From: Akkermansia muciniphila
GTDB lineage: Bacteria; Verrucomicrobiota; Verrucomicrobiia; Limisphaerales; BJHT01
DNA: 64,000 nucleotides
Reading direction: 5' to 3'
NCBI GenBank assembly: GCA_945861535.1
Contig: CAMAUZ010000009.1
Span: forward strand, 61,610 to 125,609
The stretch's first letter is position 1. Each line of letters starts with the position of its first letter. The notes under the pieces were generated by a model, which did no database searches, was not told the origin of the DNA, and saw only the letters and a program-made list of their open reading frames with translations. Below are positions 10,208-20,617 of this stretch, one piece after another. Made by a program: the position numbers and the translations under genes.

Positions 10208-10579
10208 TTACCGTGCCGTTTTGGCGGTCACCCGGTTCACGGGGCGGGCGGACCCGCTCATTTGCACGGCGGCCGGCTTGGTCGCGGCGGAGCGGGTGAA
10301 GGTGGTCGTCGGTTGGGGGGCGCTGGTGGCGGACTTGGTGGACTTGGCGGCGCGGGGCGACGACGAGGTGGTGCGGCGCGGCCAGGGCTGGGCGGCGTGC
10401 TCGGCGGCGGCGTTGGCCTGGGCGAGGCGTTGTTCCTGCAGCGTGGTTTCGGCCAGCAGCCAGTAGTGCATTTCCCGATCGGCTGGGCGGCCGTCCTTTT
10501 CCCAGGTGAGGAAAGCTTTGGTGGCGATTTCATCGCGCGTGGGTTCCTGAAAGAACGAGGCGAGCTTGGTGGCGGTCAT
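10208..10579 (-). CDS. DUF2934 domain protein with Ala/Thr/Pro-rich tail
   Basis: A 123-residue protein. Residues about 13-50 have the DUF2934 pattern (RDEIATKAFLTWEKDGRP, then HYWLLAE). The last ~60 residues are a low-complexity, basic, Ala/Thr/Ser/Pro-rich tail that may bind nucleic acid or be disordered. ATG 10579 starts immediately before the domain. It faces the two-component genes and is the second member of this family within 6 kb. Function unknown. Confidence 0.75.
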   Translation of the reverse strand: MTATKLASFFQEPTRDEIATKAFLTWEKDGRPADREMHYWLLAETTLQEQRLAQANAAAEHAAQPWPRRTTSSSPRAAKSTKSATSAPQPTTTFTRSAATKPAAVQMSGSARPVNRVTAKTAR

Positions 10580-10850
10580 TTGGTTGGTTTTTAGTATCGG
10601 TTCATGTGCGCTGCACCCTCCGCTTGGCAATGCCTGTCCCGGTCAGTTTCCCGGACGCGGTTCCGTTAGGGACGCGTCCGCCGATTGTCGGTTTGGGGGA
10701 TTTCCTTCCGTGCGGATTCTGCGCGGAGAAGCGCAACGCGCGGCAGTGGGTAGAGGAACCGGGAAATGGAGTAAAGGGAAAACCGCGGAAATCGCCGAGA
10801 TGGGGCGCATCTCAGTTTCTGGCAGACGGTCTGGCTCCCGCACCGCGCAT

Positions 10851-10962
10851 GTGGGGCAGGCATCCTTGCCTGCCAGTTCACGGGGCATCCCTGCCCCGCC
10901 GTCGGCCGTTGGGAACGGGCGGCAGGATGCCGCCCGAACTGGCAGGCTGGAAGCCTGCCCCA
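10851..10962. repeat. Palindromic repeat, family F copy 1
   Basis: Within the gene-poor gap 10580-11268, arms GTGGGGCAGGCATCCTTGCC and GGCTGGAAGCCTGCCCCAC bracket smaller nested repeats (GGGGCATCCCTGCCCC, GCGGCAGGATGCCGCC). A short relative is at 54275-54323. The rest of the gap holds nothing convincing. Confidence 0.8.
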
Positions 10963-11268
10963 CCGCACCGGAACCTCCGCACGCCTTGGCCTCTTTACGG
11001 GACGGCGCCAACGCGCACCGATCGTTGCAAGAAACTGAGAGGCGCCCTCGGCGATGAGCCGAGTTTCGCTCCTCGGGATTGGGGCAGCGGATACCATCGT
11101 GGGTATCCGCAGTCCGGTCTTTGGGACGCGGAAGCGTGCGGTGGAACTCCGGGGTGGCAGCTCCGCCGGGCAGTTGCGCGGGACCGGAAAAGCCTCGGAC
11201 GGGGGGTAGGGAAAACCCTTAGCGAGGCAGGTTGTAGCTTCCCACTGTGCCTCCGCGCGAACCACGGC

Positions 11269-11814
11269 ATGCTCGCCCCCATGCAACACCCCACGCTGGA
11301 AAACCGGCAGACCGACGATGGCGAATTCGACGTCCGCGATCAGTTCCATGCAGTCATTCTCTATGACCGGGCCGAAGCGGGGCGACGCACGCTGGGCCAA
11401 CTGCGCCACGTGACGAACTCGCTGGCCGAAGATCTCGAGCTGCAGATCCGCCTGTGGCGTTTGGATGTGCTCGGGGACAACACCACTGACACGACCGCCG
11501 CCGAAGACCTTGCCGCCGCCGACCTGCTGGTGCTCGCGTTGGATGACGACGGCAGTCTGCGCGACCGCGGCCGGGAGCGATTGCAGGGGGTGGTTCAGCA
11601 GTTGCGCGGTCCGGGGACGACCGTGGCCATCCTGACGGGCGGCACCGCCGCCCACGCACCGTCCCAGTTCGATTTCCTGCACGATTTCGCCACGGAGGCT
11701 GGCGTTGGGTTCCTGTTCCCGTCGGCCGGCCAAATGCCCGCGGGAACTCAACCCGCTTTCCCCATCCCCACCCAGCACCGTGCTGCCGCGCCACCTCCGG
11801 CGATGCTCGCATGA
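11269..11814 (+). CDS. Hypothetical protein upstream of a receiver protein
   Basis: A 181-residue protein with no recognised family. It has an alpha/beta pattern (FHAVILYDRAEAGRRTLGQL, LVLALDDDGSL, TTVAILTGG) reminiscent of a Rossmann-like or receiver-like fold, but lacks the phospho-acceptor context. It precedes a receiver-only protein by about 50 bases, so the two may form a signalling operon. A second in-frame ATG at 11281 is equally possible. The open frame continues upstream into repeat DNA, which I exclude. Confidence 0.55.
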   Translation: MLAPMQHPTLENRQTDDGEFDVRDQFHAVILYDRAEAGRRTLGQLRHVTNSLAEDLELQIRLWRLDVLGDNTTDTTAAEDLAAADLLVLALDDDGSLRDRGRERLQGVVQQLRGPGTTVAILTGGTAAHAPSQFDFLHDFATEAGVGFLFPSAGQMPAGTQPAFPIPTQHRAAAPPPAMLA

Positions 11815-11865
11815 CGGTTGAACAGCATCCCTTCGCCCGTGCCGGGAAGTGGAAACCCACCACCA

Positions 11866-12390
11866 ATGAAGCCGACTGTGTCCTGCCGGGAACCTGTTTC
11901 CCGTCCTCCCGTCCCAACCGCCGGTGCGCGCGGGCCGACCCGCATCCTTTACGCCGAGGCCGATGCTCTCCTCCGGAACCTCGGCAGGCTGGTCCTGCTC
12001 CGGTCGGGCTATCTTGTGGACACGGTAGAGGATGGTGCGGAAGCCTGGGTGGCCTTGAACGAGGTCAGCTACCACCTGCTCATCACCGATCACGACATGC
12101 CCCATCTCACCGGGCTGGAACTCATCACCCAGGTGCGCCGCGCCGGAATGCGCCTGCCCATCGTGATGACTTCGGGATCTTTCAGCCCGTTGGACAACCT
12201 GCCCGTTGCGGGCGCGGGACTCGCCGTGTTCCTGCCCAAGCCCTTTACGTCGGAGTTGCTGGTCGCGACCGTCGCACAGTTGCTGCCCACGGCGAACAGC
12301 CTGCGCTCCGGCGATGGCGCGTGGATCTCCGCATGGGCGCACGCCCCTGTTCTCTCCCAACCCTGCCCGCATGGCGGCATCAACGAGTGA
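11866..12390 (+). CDS. Receiver-only response regulator (CheY-like)
   Basis: A 174-residue protein consisting of one receiver domain plus short tails. Visible are the acidic start (RILYAEAD), the phospho-acceptor Asp75 in LLITDHDMP, the Thr/Ser switch (IVMTSGS) and the conserved Lys in VFLPKPF. No output domain follows. The ATG at 11866 is chosen; a TTG at 11818 would add 16 residues. It may serve the orphan kinase at 5.7-9 kb or a kinase elsewhere. Confidence 0.82.
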   Translation: MKPTVSCREPVSRPPVPTAGARGPTRILYAEADALLRNLGRLVLLRSGYLVDTVEDGAEAWVALNEVSYHLLITDHDMPHLTGLELITQVRRAGMRLPIVMTSGSFSPLDNLPVAGAGLAVFLPKPFTSELLVATVAQLLPTANSLRSGDGAWISAWAHAPVLSQPCPHGGINE

Positions 12391-12817
12391 ACCTATAACT
12401 GACTGGAATCTGCGGAGAAACCCTGTCACTCCAGAACCCGAGCAATGGGATCGACCCGGCACTCAAACCAGCTTCCTAATGACCGATCCATCCAATGCTC
12501 TCCGCGGCCGCAAAGCTTTTCCCGTGTCGGGCGACAGCCCCGTGACCGCTCACCAGTAAATTGACTGACAATACCCGAGGTTACTCGTTCCCGGTTTCCG
12601 CCCGCACGGTGCCGCCGGCGAAAGGCACGCGAGCAGCGAAGAGAAAACACAACCTGATGGCCAACCCGCATGAGCACGCAGAATTCTTCAAGCACATAGA
12701 CATGGGGTAAATGCGTAAAGGCTTGCACTCTTCAACGCGGTGGCAACAGTCAGGCGGGAGGTGGCAGGAATGCCAGCTTACCAAGCGTAGCGTGTGGTTT
12801 GGCGGTGTGGTACTGAT
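12391..12817. other. Gene-poor gap before the epimerase
   Basis: A 427-base stretch with no family match and no strong palindrome. A 50-codon open frame from a TTG near 12560 to a TAA at 12711 ends in HAEFFKHIDMG; it has no ribosome site and no recognised relatives. It could be a decayed gene end. Confidence 0.4.
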
Positions 12818-13753
12818 ATGAAATATGTTGTAACGGGCGGGGCGGGTTTCATTGGGCGGGAGGTGGTCAGATAGTTGTTGTCGGCGGGACACTCGGTGTC
12901 CATTTACGATGACTTTTCATTCGGCCGCGAGGCCAACATCAAGGAGTTTGCCCGGCATTCCCAATTGCAGGTGATCCAGGGCAAGGTGGAGGATTTCACG
13001 GCGTTGCACGCGTGTGTGCTGAGTCTCCGGCCGGACGTGGTGATCCACCTCGCGGCCTTGCATTTCATCCCTTATTGCAACCGTCATCCGCTCCAGACCA
13101 TCCGCATCAATGTCGAGGGTACTTACTCGGTGTTCGACAGTTGTGAGCAGGCCGGCGTGCCCAAGGTGGTGATGGCTTCGACCGGCGCGATCTATCCCAG
13201 TGATGAAAACGAGCTGCTGGAGAGCGGCGCCGCGCAGCCCGTGGACGTGTATGGCTGCTCGAAGCATCTGGACGAAGGCATCGCCGAGTATTTCGCGCGC
13301 CGGGGCCGGACCCGGGTCATGGCCATCCGGTTCTTCAATTGCTACGGTCCCTACGAGACCAACGAGCATCTTATCCCCGAGATCATCAAGCAGTTGAAAC
13401 TGCAACCCCACCTTGAACTGGGCAATCTCAAGACCAAGCGAGACTACATCTATGTCGCCGACATGGCGCGGGGGATCATCCTGCTCTCCCAAACCGAACG
13501 CGCGAAGCCGTATGAGGTGGTCAATCTCGGCACCGGCCTTGAGTACTCCGGCGAAGAGTTGGTGCGTTCAATCGGCCGTAATCTCGGGCGGGAGATAGAG
13601 ATTCGCGTGGACCAGGCGCGGTTTCGCCCGTCGGATAAGATGCACCAGCGGGCTTCGACCCGGCGGCTGCGGGAACTGACTGACTGGACGCCGCAGATCG
13701 GCATCGAGGAAGGTCTCCGGCTTCTCCTCCAACACGAAGGGATGATGTCATGA
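12818..13753 (+). pseudogene. NAD-dependent nucleotide-sugar epimerase, interrupted by an in-frame TAG
   Basis: The frame from ATG 12818 encodes an extended SDR enzyme of about 311 codons: the dinucleotide motif TGGAGFIG at residues 5-12, substrate region SSTGAIYP-like (MASTGAIYP), the catalytic YxxxK as YGCSK, and a C-terminal NDP-sugar domain. Codon 19 is TAG (12872-12874), in the same frame and between two conserved parts of the Rossmann fold. A restart at TTG 12875 would lose the NAD motif. Either the gene is a recent pseudogene, the codon is read through, or the base is a sequencing error (CAG to TAG). It overlaps the next gene by ATGA. Likely role: sugar-nucleotide supply for surface polysaccharide. 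Confidence 0.85.
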
Positions 13754-14946
13754 AAATCGCGCTCGTCACTGAATTGTTTCCGCCCAGCTTTGGCGGACAG
13801 GAAATTCGCTTCCAAGAGTTCGCCGAGGAGTTCGCCCGCCTCGGTCACGCGGTGGATGTCTTTACCATCGATCACACCGGTAAGCTGCCCGCCGAGGAGA
13901 TAATCAACCGCGTGCGAATCTTCCGAACCTACCGCGATGCGAACTACTATAAGAAGGGATTTCTGGGCCGGCCGGTGCGCTCCATCCTGGGATTCACCTG
14001 GTCGCTGCTCGGGCGGCTCAAAGGCTATGATGGCATAGTCTATAATCAGTTCCCCGTACTGCCATCGCTGCTCTCGCGATGGATGGTGTCGCGGGGGACG
14101 GTGCGGGTGCTGGACTTTGTCGAGTATCGGCTGTCACTGCTGTGGCGGGTGATTAACTGGCTGCTGCTGCGCACGGTGGACCATGTGGTGTGCATCAGTG
14201 GTTCGGTGCAGGCGCTGGTGGCGGCCAACCTCGGGCGCGACGACCGCCTGAGTGTCATTCCTAGTTCGGTGTTCACGTCGCGCTTCCGCTCGAATGGCAA
14301 GCAACACATGGTGTTCCTCGGGCGGTTGGAGGCTCACAAGCATCCTGAGCACGCCATCGCCGCCGTCCTGGCGTTCAATCGCCTTTATGGCAAGGACGCG
14401 GAAATTCATCTTGTCGGTGGCGGGGGGATGCTGGAGGAGCTGAAGGTCCGGCACGCGCAGGATCGGAACGTGGTCTTTCATGGGTTCGTGAGTGACGAAC
14501 AGAAGCTGGCGGTGCTGGCGAAGGCGCGCATTTTCATCCTGCCGTCGGAACGGGAAGGATTGCCCAAATCTATTATTGAGTGCATGGCCTGCGGCGTGCC
14601 GACGGTGACTACCGACTATCCCCAAAACGGTGGAAAGGACTTCGTCCATTCCACCGGCGTGGGCGTGGTGGCGAAGCCCGAACCGGAGGCGCCGGCCAAA
14701 GCCATCGCCGAGATCGAACACAACTATGCGGGCTTCGAAGCGAGATGCCTGGAGCTGCTGCCAGACTACGATGTTCCGGCCAATGCCCGACGTTACCTAA
14801 GCTATCTGACCTCCCGCCGATTGCGCCCGCTGTCCAGCGGGGTGCCTCCGGCGCCACGACCGACGCAAGCTTTGTCCATTCGCGTCGTCGCCCGGCCCGG
14901 CGCGGCAGTCACTCCCCTTGCGGTTGACGAAACCAAGTCCGGATGA
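13750..14946 (+). CDS. Glycosyltransferase family 4 protein
   Basis: A 398-residue GT-B glycosyltransferase. The N-terminal half opens with MKIALVTELFPPSFGGQE, typical of GT4 enzymes. The C-terminal half has MVFLGRLEAHKHPEHAI, the donor-binding FILPSEREGLPKSIIECMA (the EGLPKSIIE motif) and GVPTVTT. It probably adds a sugar to an exopolysaccharide or O-antigen on the cytoplasmic side. Its ATG overlaps the epimerase stop (ATGA), so the interrupted epimerase and this enzyme form one unit. The C-terminal ~35 residues are Pro/Ala-rich. Confidence 0.9.
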   Translation: MKIALVTELFPPSFGGQEIRFQEFAEEFARLGHAVDVFTIDHTGKLPAEEIINRVRIFRTYRDANYYKKGFLGRPVRSILGFTWSLLGRLKGYDGIVYNQFPVLPSLLSRWMVSRGTVRVLDFVEYRLSLLWRVINWLLLRTVDHVVCISGSVQALVAANLGRDDRLSVIPSSVFTSRFRSNGKQHMVFLGRLEAHKHPEHAIAAVLAFNRLYGKDAEIHLVGGGGMLEELKVRHAQDRNVVFHGFVSDEQKLAVLAKARIFILPSEREGLPKSIIECMACGVPTVTTDYPQNGGKDFVHSTGVGVVAKPEPEAPAKAIAEIEHNYAGFEARCLELLPDYDVPANARRYLSYLTSRRLRPLSSGVPPAPRPTQALSIRVVARPGAAVTPLAVDETKSG

Positions 14947-15082
14947 CTCATCGTCTCCAACTCAGTCCCCGGGAGTTCACCGCCAGCGCGCGGGGAAAGG
15001 GTGGGAGGCTGCCGATCTATGATGGCCTACGTGGTGGGAAAGCCATGAGTTGGCCAAATCAGAAAAACTGGCGGGGCATCCT

Positions 15083-15263
15083 CTTGTAGGAGTCGAGGTA
15101 ACGAGACTCTCACCTTCTTCGTCGAGAGGCAGGTCCAACCCCCCCCAAGGCGCGTTTTGCAACCAAGTTCTGATCCCACACGCCCTGCCCAAGGCGGCCC
15201 CCGAGACTCAGACCGCTACTCGCGCAGAAAAGGTCAGAGTCTCGTTACCTCGACTCCTACAAG
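15083..15263. repeat. Palindromic repeat, family G copy 1
   Basis: Arms of about 28 bases beginning CTTGTAGGAGTCGAGGTAAC (15083-15110) and ending GTTACCTCGACTCCTACAAG (15236-15263) are nearly perfect complements. The same family is at 56595-56757. The gap 14947-15432 holds no gene. Confidence 0.9.
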
Positions 15264-15432
15264 GGTGGGCGCTCCGTCCGCCAACGTAGTCGCCTCCTTC
15301 TCTCGGGGACGTTGGCCCCAGCCTGCGCCGTTTCGGCGCTCGGGTTCGCCTTTCGTCGTCTCCTGGCGGGGATTCGCAGCCGCTGCGGACGCGGACCGCC
15401 CGCGCGCCACACCGAGCGCCCACTCCGCGGCC

Positions 15433-16938
15433 CTACTTCGGAATCTGGTTCAGCGTGTAATAAGCCGCATCGTGAACCAGTCGCTTTCCCTCTGGCGACC
15501 GCACGCCGGGGAGGTGTAACTCATGCACATGCCCTTCCTGCAAGCCATCCACTACCAAACGCACACTCCGGCCATCCGCCGCCACCGTTGCTGACTTGAT
15601 CGTCGGCTTGGTGCCGTCCACCTCGGGGCTGCCGTAGCTGCTTTGGTAAATGTAGGTGTAGGTCTCCATTTGATAACTCGCCGGGGAACTCGCGGAACCG
15701 GAATCCACCGCTGAGGTGAAGGCCAGTTCGAAGCCGTCGGGGCGGGCGCGCATTTCGGAAATCTCGAAGGGCTTCTTGCCGGTCCACACGAGGCGTTGCA
15801 GTGAGAAGGGTTTGCCGCCGCGCGCGCCCCAGCCGCGGTCTGAGCCGCCGACAAACAGTGAGCCATCGGGTGTCATCTCCAGACTTAGGCTTCCGGAATC
15901 AAAGCCCGCGCGGAAGGGGAAGCATGCACCTTGGTAGCGACCGTTCACCTTCTCCAACTGCACGCGCATCACCGTGCTGTGTGTCTGGTCGCCGACGAAG
16001 AGTTGGTTCTGGAAAATGCCGAACTTACCGCCGGTCGTGTCACACGCGATGCCGCTCGCGGACTGCCCCATCTTACGATACGGAAAAATAATCGGCGGCG
16101 GCATGAGCTGCGGAATCTTCTTCGCCTCGATGTGCATCCGGCTGCCGCTCTTCGGCTCTTCCGGCTGCTTCCCGAGCGCGTCGGTGAGTTTGTACCATTT
16201 GTTGCCCTGCGGGTTTCCCTGAAACGTTCCCGGCTCCAGATGCTTCAGCGCGCACGCGCCGTTCCACGGCCCCTGATTGTCCGTGTAAAACATGTCGCCC
16301 ACCGCATTGGCACCGATGCCGCCCGGCGAACGCACGCCGCTGCACGTCGGCGTCACCTTGCCATCGTGCGAGACGCGCAGGCTCCAGCCGCGATAGGGAT
16401 TCTCGCTCGTGAAAGACCCGGTCAGGCACAGGACGGTCCAGATGTTGCCGTCCTTGTCGAACTTCGAGCCGAACGCGTACTCGTGATAGTCCCCGTTGAT
16501 CCCCCACGGATCCGCGATGGTCTCGAACACATCCGCGCGGCCCTTGCCCTTCGTATCCTTCATGCGCGTCACCTCGCAGCGCTGCACGCAATACAGCCAG
16601 CCCTCGCGAATCGTGAGGCCCAGGATTTCATGCAGCCCGCTCGCATAGAGATTGAACTTCACGTTCTCCGGCGGATTCGCGAACGCGCCCTCGACCATGT
16701 AGATCTCGCCGAGGCGCGTCGCCACCGCGAGCTTGCCGTCCGGCATTAGTTGCAGCGCGCTCGCCTCCAGCGTGATCCCCTTCGGAATCGGCAACGTGAC
16801 GATCTGGTAATAGTCGCTCTCGGGCGGCGCGGTCTCAGCCGCGCGCACAATGTCCAGCGTCCCGACCACCGCGCCCGCCAGGCACGCGGTGAACCAATGC
16901 CCGAGCCGCAGCCAGCTTTTTGATTTCGTTGTCTTCAT
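15433..16938 (-). CDS. Secreted beta-propeller protein of the PVC membrane-dehydrogenase type
   Basis: A 501-residue protein with an N-terminal signal segment (hydrophobic stretch around residues 12-35). It is a sorbosone/glucose dehydrogenase-like six-bladed propeller: [51 protein letters not shown] and [16 protein letters not shown] are blade motifs. ATG 16938 gives MKTTKSK before the signal. It lies 8 bases downstream of the five-haem gene on the same strand, so the two probably form an operon in which the propeller oxidises a substrate and passes electrons to haems. Substrate unknown. Confidence 0.8.
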   Translation of the reverse strand: MKTTKSKSWLRLGHWFTACLAGAVVGTLDIVRAAETAPPESDYYQIVTLPIPKGITLEASALQLMPDGKLAVATRLGEIYMVEGAFANPPENVKFNLYASGLHEILGLTIREGWLYCVQRCEVTRMKDTKGKGRADVFETIADPWGINGDYHEYAFGSKFDKDGNIWTVLCLTGSFTSENPYRGWSLRVSHDGKVTPTCSGVRSPGGIGANAVGDMFYTDNQGPWNGACALKHLEPGTFQGNPQGNKWYKLTDALGKQPEEPKSGSRMHIEAKKIPQLMPPPIIFPYRKMGQSASGIACDTTGGKFGIFQNQLFVGDQTHSTVMRVQLEKVNGRYQGACFPFRAGFDSGSLSLEMTPDGSLFVGGSDRGWGARGGKPFSLQRLVWTGKKPFEISEMRARPDGFELAFTSAVDSGSASSPASYQMETYTYIYQSSYGSPEVDGTKPTIKSATVAADGRSVRLVVDGLQEGHVHELHLPGVRSPEGKRLVHDAAYYTLNQIPK

Positions 16939-16946
16939 GAAAATCC

Positions 16947-19799
16947 TTACCACTTGAATTCCTCGACCAGTTTCGCCGCGCCGCCGCCGAACTTCACCGG
17001 CACGAGCACTTCCTGCTTGCCGCCCGACTCGCGCAGCACCGCCTTGCCCTCGCCCGTCACGCGCAGCTTCAGTCGTTCATCCACCAAGAAGCTCCCGTCC
17101 GCCTGCGCCACGATCTTCGCGCCCACCGCCGCGCGGAACCAGAGGTTCGCCACTGGCGTCGCGGCCTTGAGCGTCAGCGTGCGTTGCAAGAACGGATCGT
17201 CCTCGCCCGCGACCGCCGACGGGAAATCCTCGATCTCCACCGACTTGAACGAATAGCGGAACGTCGGCCGCTGCTGCTCATCCAGTCGGTACCCGCGCAT
17301 CTGGAACTCCGCCTTCTTCCCGGCGTCGGTCGGCCACGCCGCCTTCTCATCCGCGAGCACCGCAAACTCCGGTCCCGCCGGCAGCTTGAGCACATTCCCG
17401 CCCAGCGGCTTCTCGAAGCCCACGCCGCGCCCCGTGCGATGCCGCGCCGCGTCGATGAACGCCCCCTGCCAGATCAGCGCCAACCGCACGTCGTTTGCAT
17501 CGAACGCCAGATTCGCCTTCTCGGGATAGCCCACGCCGATCGCCCGCGAACCCGCGCCGTCGATGAAGTTCCGGTAAATCACCGCCTCGTTCGTCACCAC
17601 GACCTCCATCTTGCCCTGCACCAAACCCGTCGGCAGGTCCGTGAAATTTTTCCGCGCCAGATACATCCACAGCGCGTCGATCTGCTTCTCGGTGTTGCCC
17701 GCGAGGATGTCCTTGTTCACCGCTTTTCCCTCCGGCCAGAACGGCGGCATCCGCGTCCCCGGCCGCAGCGACGCCGGATCAAGCAGATACCGGCGGAACC
17801 AGTCCCACTTCAACCGCTGCCCCGTTGTCGCGAGATCGAGTGCCGGGACGCCCAGCGATTTGTTCCCCGCAAAATTGTGACACGCGATGCACGACAGCCC
17901 CGTCGTTCCCACCAGCCGCCGCCCGTGCTTCGCGGCCTCCGCCGCGCCCGGCGCAAACCCGTTCGGCTGCGGCGGCGCATCGACCCGCGCGTCCGCCGAC
18001 TCAAACGCCACCGGGAGATGCCCCACGTTCGCCGCGCCAAATTGCGGCATCCGCGTCGCCATGTAGGGCCGCACCGCGCCCCCTTCGGTGAGCACGGTCT
18101 TCATCCACGACGCCTGCAATTTCGCGCCCACCGCATGCAACGTCGGCGGCATCCGGCCTTCATCGCCCAGGTCCACCTCGCCGTTCACGCCGAAATAATC
18201 CGCGCGGGCCGTCCCCGGACCGCCCTGCCCGTCGCGGGCATGGCACGAAAAACAATTGAACGTCGCCAGTGTCCGCCCGACTTGCTCCTTGTGCCCGAGC
18301 GGCTGGCTCAAGGCCGCGCGTTTGGCGAGCGTCGCGCGCATCGCCGCGCGCTGGCTCGCCGTAAGATAAAACTGCGGCAGCCCCGGCGGCACCTGATCGG
18401 CCACGCAACTCTTCGCCGCCGCCGGATTGAGCGATGCGAAATCACGCGCCGAGAGCAAACCATCCGTCGGCACGCCCTTGACCTGGTGGCACGAGAAACA
18501 GTTCAGCGACACGAACAGTTCTTTCCCGCGCGCCACCTTCGCGTCATCGACCGCGAACTTCGTCTCGCCCAGCGGCAGCATCGGCCGGCCGAGATGCGAG
18601 AGGGCCTTCGCCGGAATCTCCTGCTTCGCCACGCCCGGCCCCTCGTAGGACACCTTCAACTCAAAACCCGCGCCGCCATTGAAAAACGTCACCAGAATCG
18701 GATGATCGCCCGCCGGCAGCTTGATCGTCCCCTTGCGTTCCTGCGCCGCATGCACCCCGCCGTTGTCCACGACCTTTGTGTCACCGATGTAGAGAAACGA
18801 ACCGTCATCGGACGAAGTGAAAAACGTGTAATCACCCGCCTTCGCCAACGTGATCACGCCCGAGAATTTCAGGCCGAAATTGTCCTTCCGCTTCGCCGGT
18901 GTCACCACGAACCGCTCGACCGACCCGCTCGCCACGGGCTTGTCCTTGTCGAACTTGATCTTCGCGCCGTCGCCCGCCTCGAAGTACTCATACTTCAATC
19001 CCGCCGCCCGCACCGGCGCGCCCCCCGCGTCTGTCGCGGTCAACTGTGCGCGCTGGAGATACATCGCAATCGCCGTCGCCTCCGACTCGTTCAGGTTCAT
19101 TGCCGGCATGCGCCCCGAGGGCCGCACCTTCAGCGGATTCATCAGGAATTTCGCCAGCTCCGACACCGTGGTCTTGCGCGCCTGATTGCCGAGCGGCACC
19201 GAAACCAGTTTCAGCGCCTCGAGATCGGGCGCTGCTCCGGCCGCGGCCGGCGGCGCTTCTTGCGGCGCATGACACGCCACGCAACCGACCGAATGGAACA
19301 ACTGCTTCCCCCGCTGCACGACAAACAAATCCCCCGTGGGCGCCGCTGCCGCCGCCGGTGCCGGCATGATCGACGTGAGGAAATGCGTGAGCGCCTCGAC
19401 CGCCTCCGCCTTCTCGCCCGCGGCCATTCCGTGCAGCACATCCGGCATCGTCGTGCCCGGCTTGTCGCCGTGCGGATTGGTGAGGAAATCGCGCAGATAC
19501 TGCGGCGTGATCCGCAGCCCGCCCTCGCCGAGCGTCGGCGGACGCTTCGACGCGAGGCGCTGCTTCACCGGGTTCGCCGCCGCGTGGCAACCGACGCAGT
19601 TCAGTTCCGCGAGCAACAGTTCACCCGCGTCCACGCCTGCGACCTTCTCCGGCAGCAGGCCAAGAATGACGCCCGTGGGCTGATTCTGCCCGCGCGCGGA
19701 AACGGCGGGCAGCCACGCCACCAACCCCACGAGCAGGCCGGCGACGAGACGAACGGAAAGCGGCGACCGGCGGGTCGCGGAAGAAAAGCAGGTTCGCAT
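16947..19799 (-). CDS. Five-haem c-type cytochrome with PA14 domain
   Basis: A 950-residue exported protein (signal peptide about 1-33, ending VSARGQ). Five CxxCH haem sites are visible: CVGCH near 68, CVACH near 173, CFSCH near 434, CFSCH near 516 and CIACH near 637. Between the second and third lies a PA14 carbohydrate-binding-type domain (about 265-400, with [14 protein letters not shown]). The C-terminal ~250 residues form a beta-rich domain without haem sites. ATG 19799 is chosen because it starts the signal peptide; the longer open frame upstream is not credible. Multi-haem plus PA14 proteins paired with propeller dehydrogenases are characteristic of planctomycetes and verrucomicrobia. 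Confidence 0.85.
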   Translation of the reverse strand: MRTCFSSATRRSPLSVRLVAGLLVGLVAWLPAVSARGQNQPTGVILGLLPEKVAGVDAGELLLAELNCVGCHAAANPVKQRLASKRPPTLGEGGLRITPQYLRDFLTNPHGDKPGTTMPDVLHGMAAGEKAEAVEALTHFLTSIMPAPAAAAAPTGDLFVVQRGKQLFHSVGCVACHAPQEAPPAAAGAAPDLEALKLVSVPLGNQARKTTVSELAKFLMNPLKVRPSGRMPAMNLNESEATAIAMYLQRAQLTATDAGGAPVRAAGLKYEYFEAGDGAKIKFDKDKPVASGSVERFVVTPAKRKDNFGLKFSGVITLAKAGDYTFFTSSDDGSFLYIGDTKVVDNGGVHAAQERKGTIKLPAGDHPILVTFFNGGAGFELKVSYEGPGVAKQEIPAKALSHLGRPMLPLGETKFAVDDAKVARGKELFVSLNCFSCHQVKGVPTDGLLSARDFASLNPAAAKSCVADQVPPGLPQFYLTASQRAAMRATLAKRAALSQPLGHKEQVGRTLATFNCFSCHARDGQGGPGTARADYFGVNGEVDLGDEGRMPPTLHAVGAKLQASWMKTVLTEGGAVRPYMATRMPQFGAANVGHLPVAFESADARVDAPPQPNGFAPGAAEAAKHGRRLVGTTGLSCIACHNFAGNKSLGVPALDLATTGQRLKWDWFRRYLLDPASLRPGTRMPPFWPEGKAVNKDILAGNTEKQIDALWMYLARKNFTDLPTGLVQGKMEVVVTNEAVIYRNFIDGAGSRAIGVGYPEKANLAFDANDVRLALIWQGAFIDAARHRTGRGVGFEKPLGGNVLKLPAGPEFAVLADEKAAWPTDAGKKAEFQMRGYRLDEQQRPTFRYSFKSVEIEDFPSAVAGEDDPFLQRTLTLKAATPVANLWFRAAVGAKIVAQADGSFLVDERLKLRVTGEGKAVLRESGGKQEVLVPVKFGGGAAKLVEEFKW

Positions 19800-20166
19800 G
19801 ATGACAGCAGAGAGCAGGTTTATTGAGCCACGCGCGTGTGGGTCACACTGGCAGCGGGCGTGCCCGGACGCTGCGTCATCCGCGCCGACACGGGCAAGGA
19901 TGAATTTCGGCGCGCAGCCACACTCCGGGGAAGCGCCGCTCGGTCTGCTCCCCTTTCTGCGTCCTTCCAAACTCTGGGGTATTCTGATCAGCGCGCCGGC
20001 CTAGGACCGGCTCCACAAAACACCGCAGAGCTTGGAAAGGCGCAGAGAACTTAACCAACGCGCGCCGTTCTCAGTGCCTCAACACTTCCCTGCCCCGCGC
20101 CGAGCTTTCCGTGACGTCGGGCGCTGCATGGATGATCCCAAACTGACAGCGACGACCGGGTGTTCG

Positions 20167-20496
20167 TCCCGGAGGGACACCGCAGGAAATTAGCCGGGGG
20201 CAAGACCGCGCCAGCGGTTGCCGCCCCCGGTTAGCGCGTGGAATGGAGTCGTGCCCCAGCGGGGCATCGAAGAAGATTCCCGTGTCACCAAACGCGAGGT
20301 GTCTGGCGAATTGCCCGTTGTCCTCAAACAGTCGGCGAACCCATACGCAGTTATGCCGCCATCGCCGCCGATCAAGCTTTGGTTCGATTTCTTCGATGCC
20401 CCGCTGGGGCATGGAGCAACTTTGGAAGTTTACCGGGGGCTGCGTCCGCTGACGCGGCCTTGCCCCCGGCTAATTTCCTGTGGTGTCCCTCCGGGA
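20167..20496. repeat. Large palindrome, family D copy 2
   Basis: Left arm TCCCGGAGGGACACCGCAGG with AAATTAGCCGGGGGCAAG; the right arm (about 20459-20496) is the complement. An inner pair, GCCCCAGCGGGGCATCGAAG and its complement, sits around 20250 and 20395. It occupies the 818-base gap 19800-20617, in which I find no gene. A dispersed CATTCG-rich segment lies at 20535-20575. Confidence 0.85.
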
Positions 20497-20617
20497 CGGG
20501 AAGAGCGTCTTCGCGCAGATCCGCCCTTCCCGTTCGTCATTCGCCATTCATCATTTGTCACTCCTCTCTCCGGTGCCCGTCTTGACGCTGCGGAGGGGGA
20601 ACCCCATTCTCCGCCGC

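Noticed and set aside
12581..12892. 103-codon minus-strand frame before the epimerase
   Set aside because: Cys/Arg-rich, no family, and it overlaps the true epimerase N-terminus on the plus strand.
17184..19826. 880-codon plus-strand frame opposite the five-haem gene
   Set aside because: It is Arg/His/Pro-rich without any domain, and the opposite strand has signal peptide, haem motifs and PA14. It is a shadow of high GC third positions.
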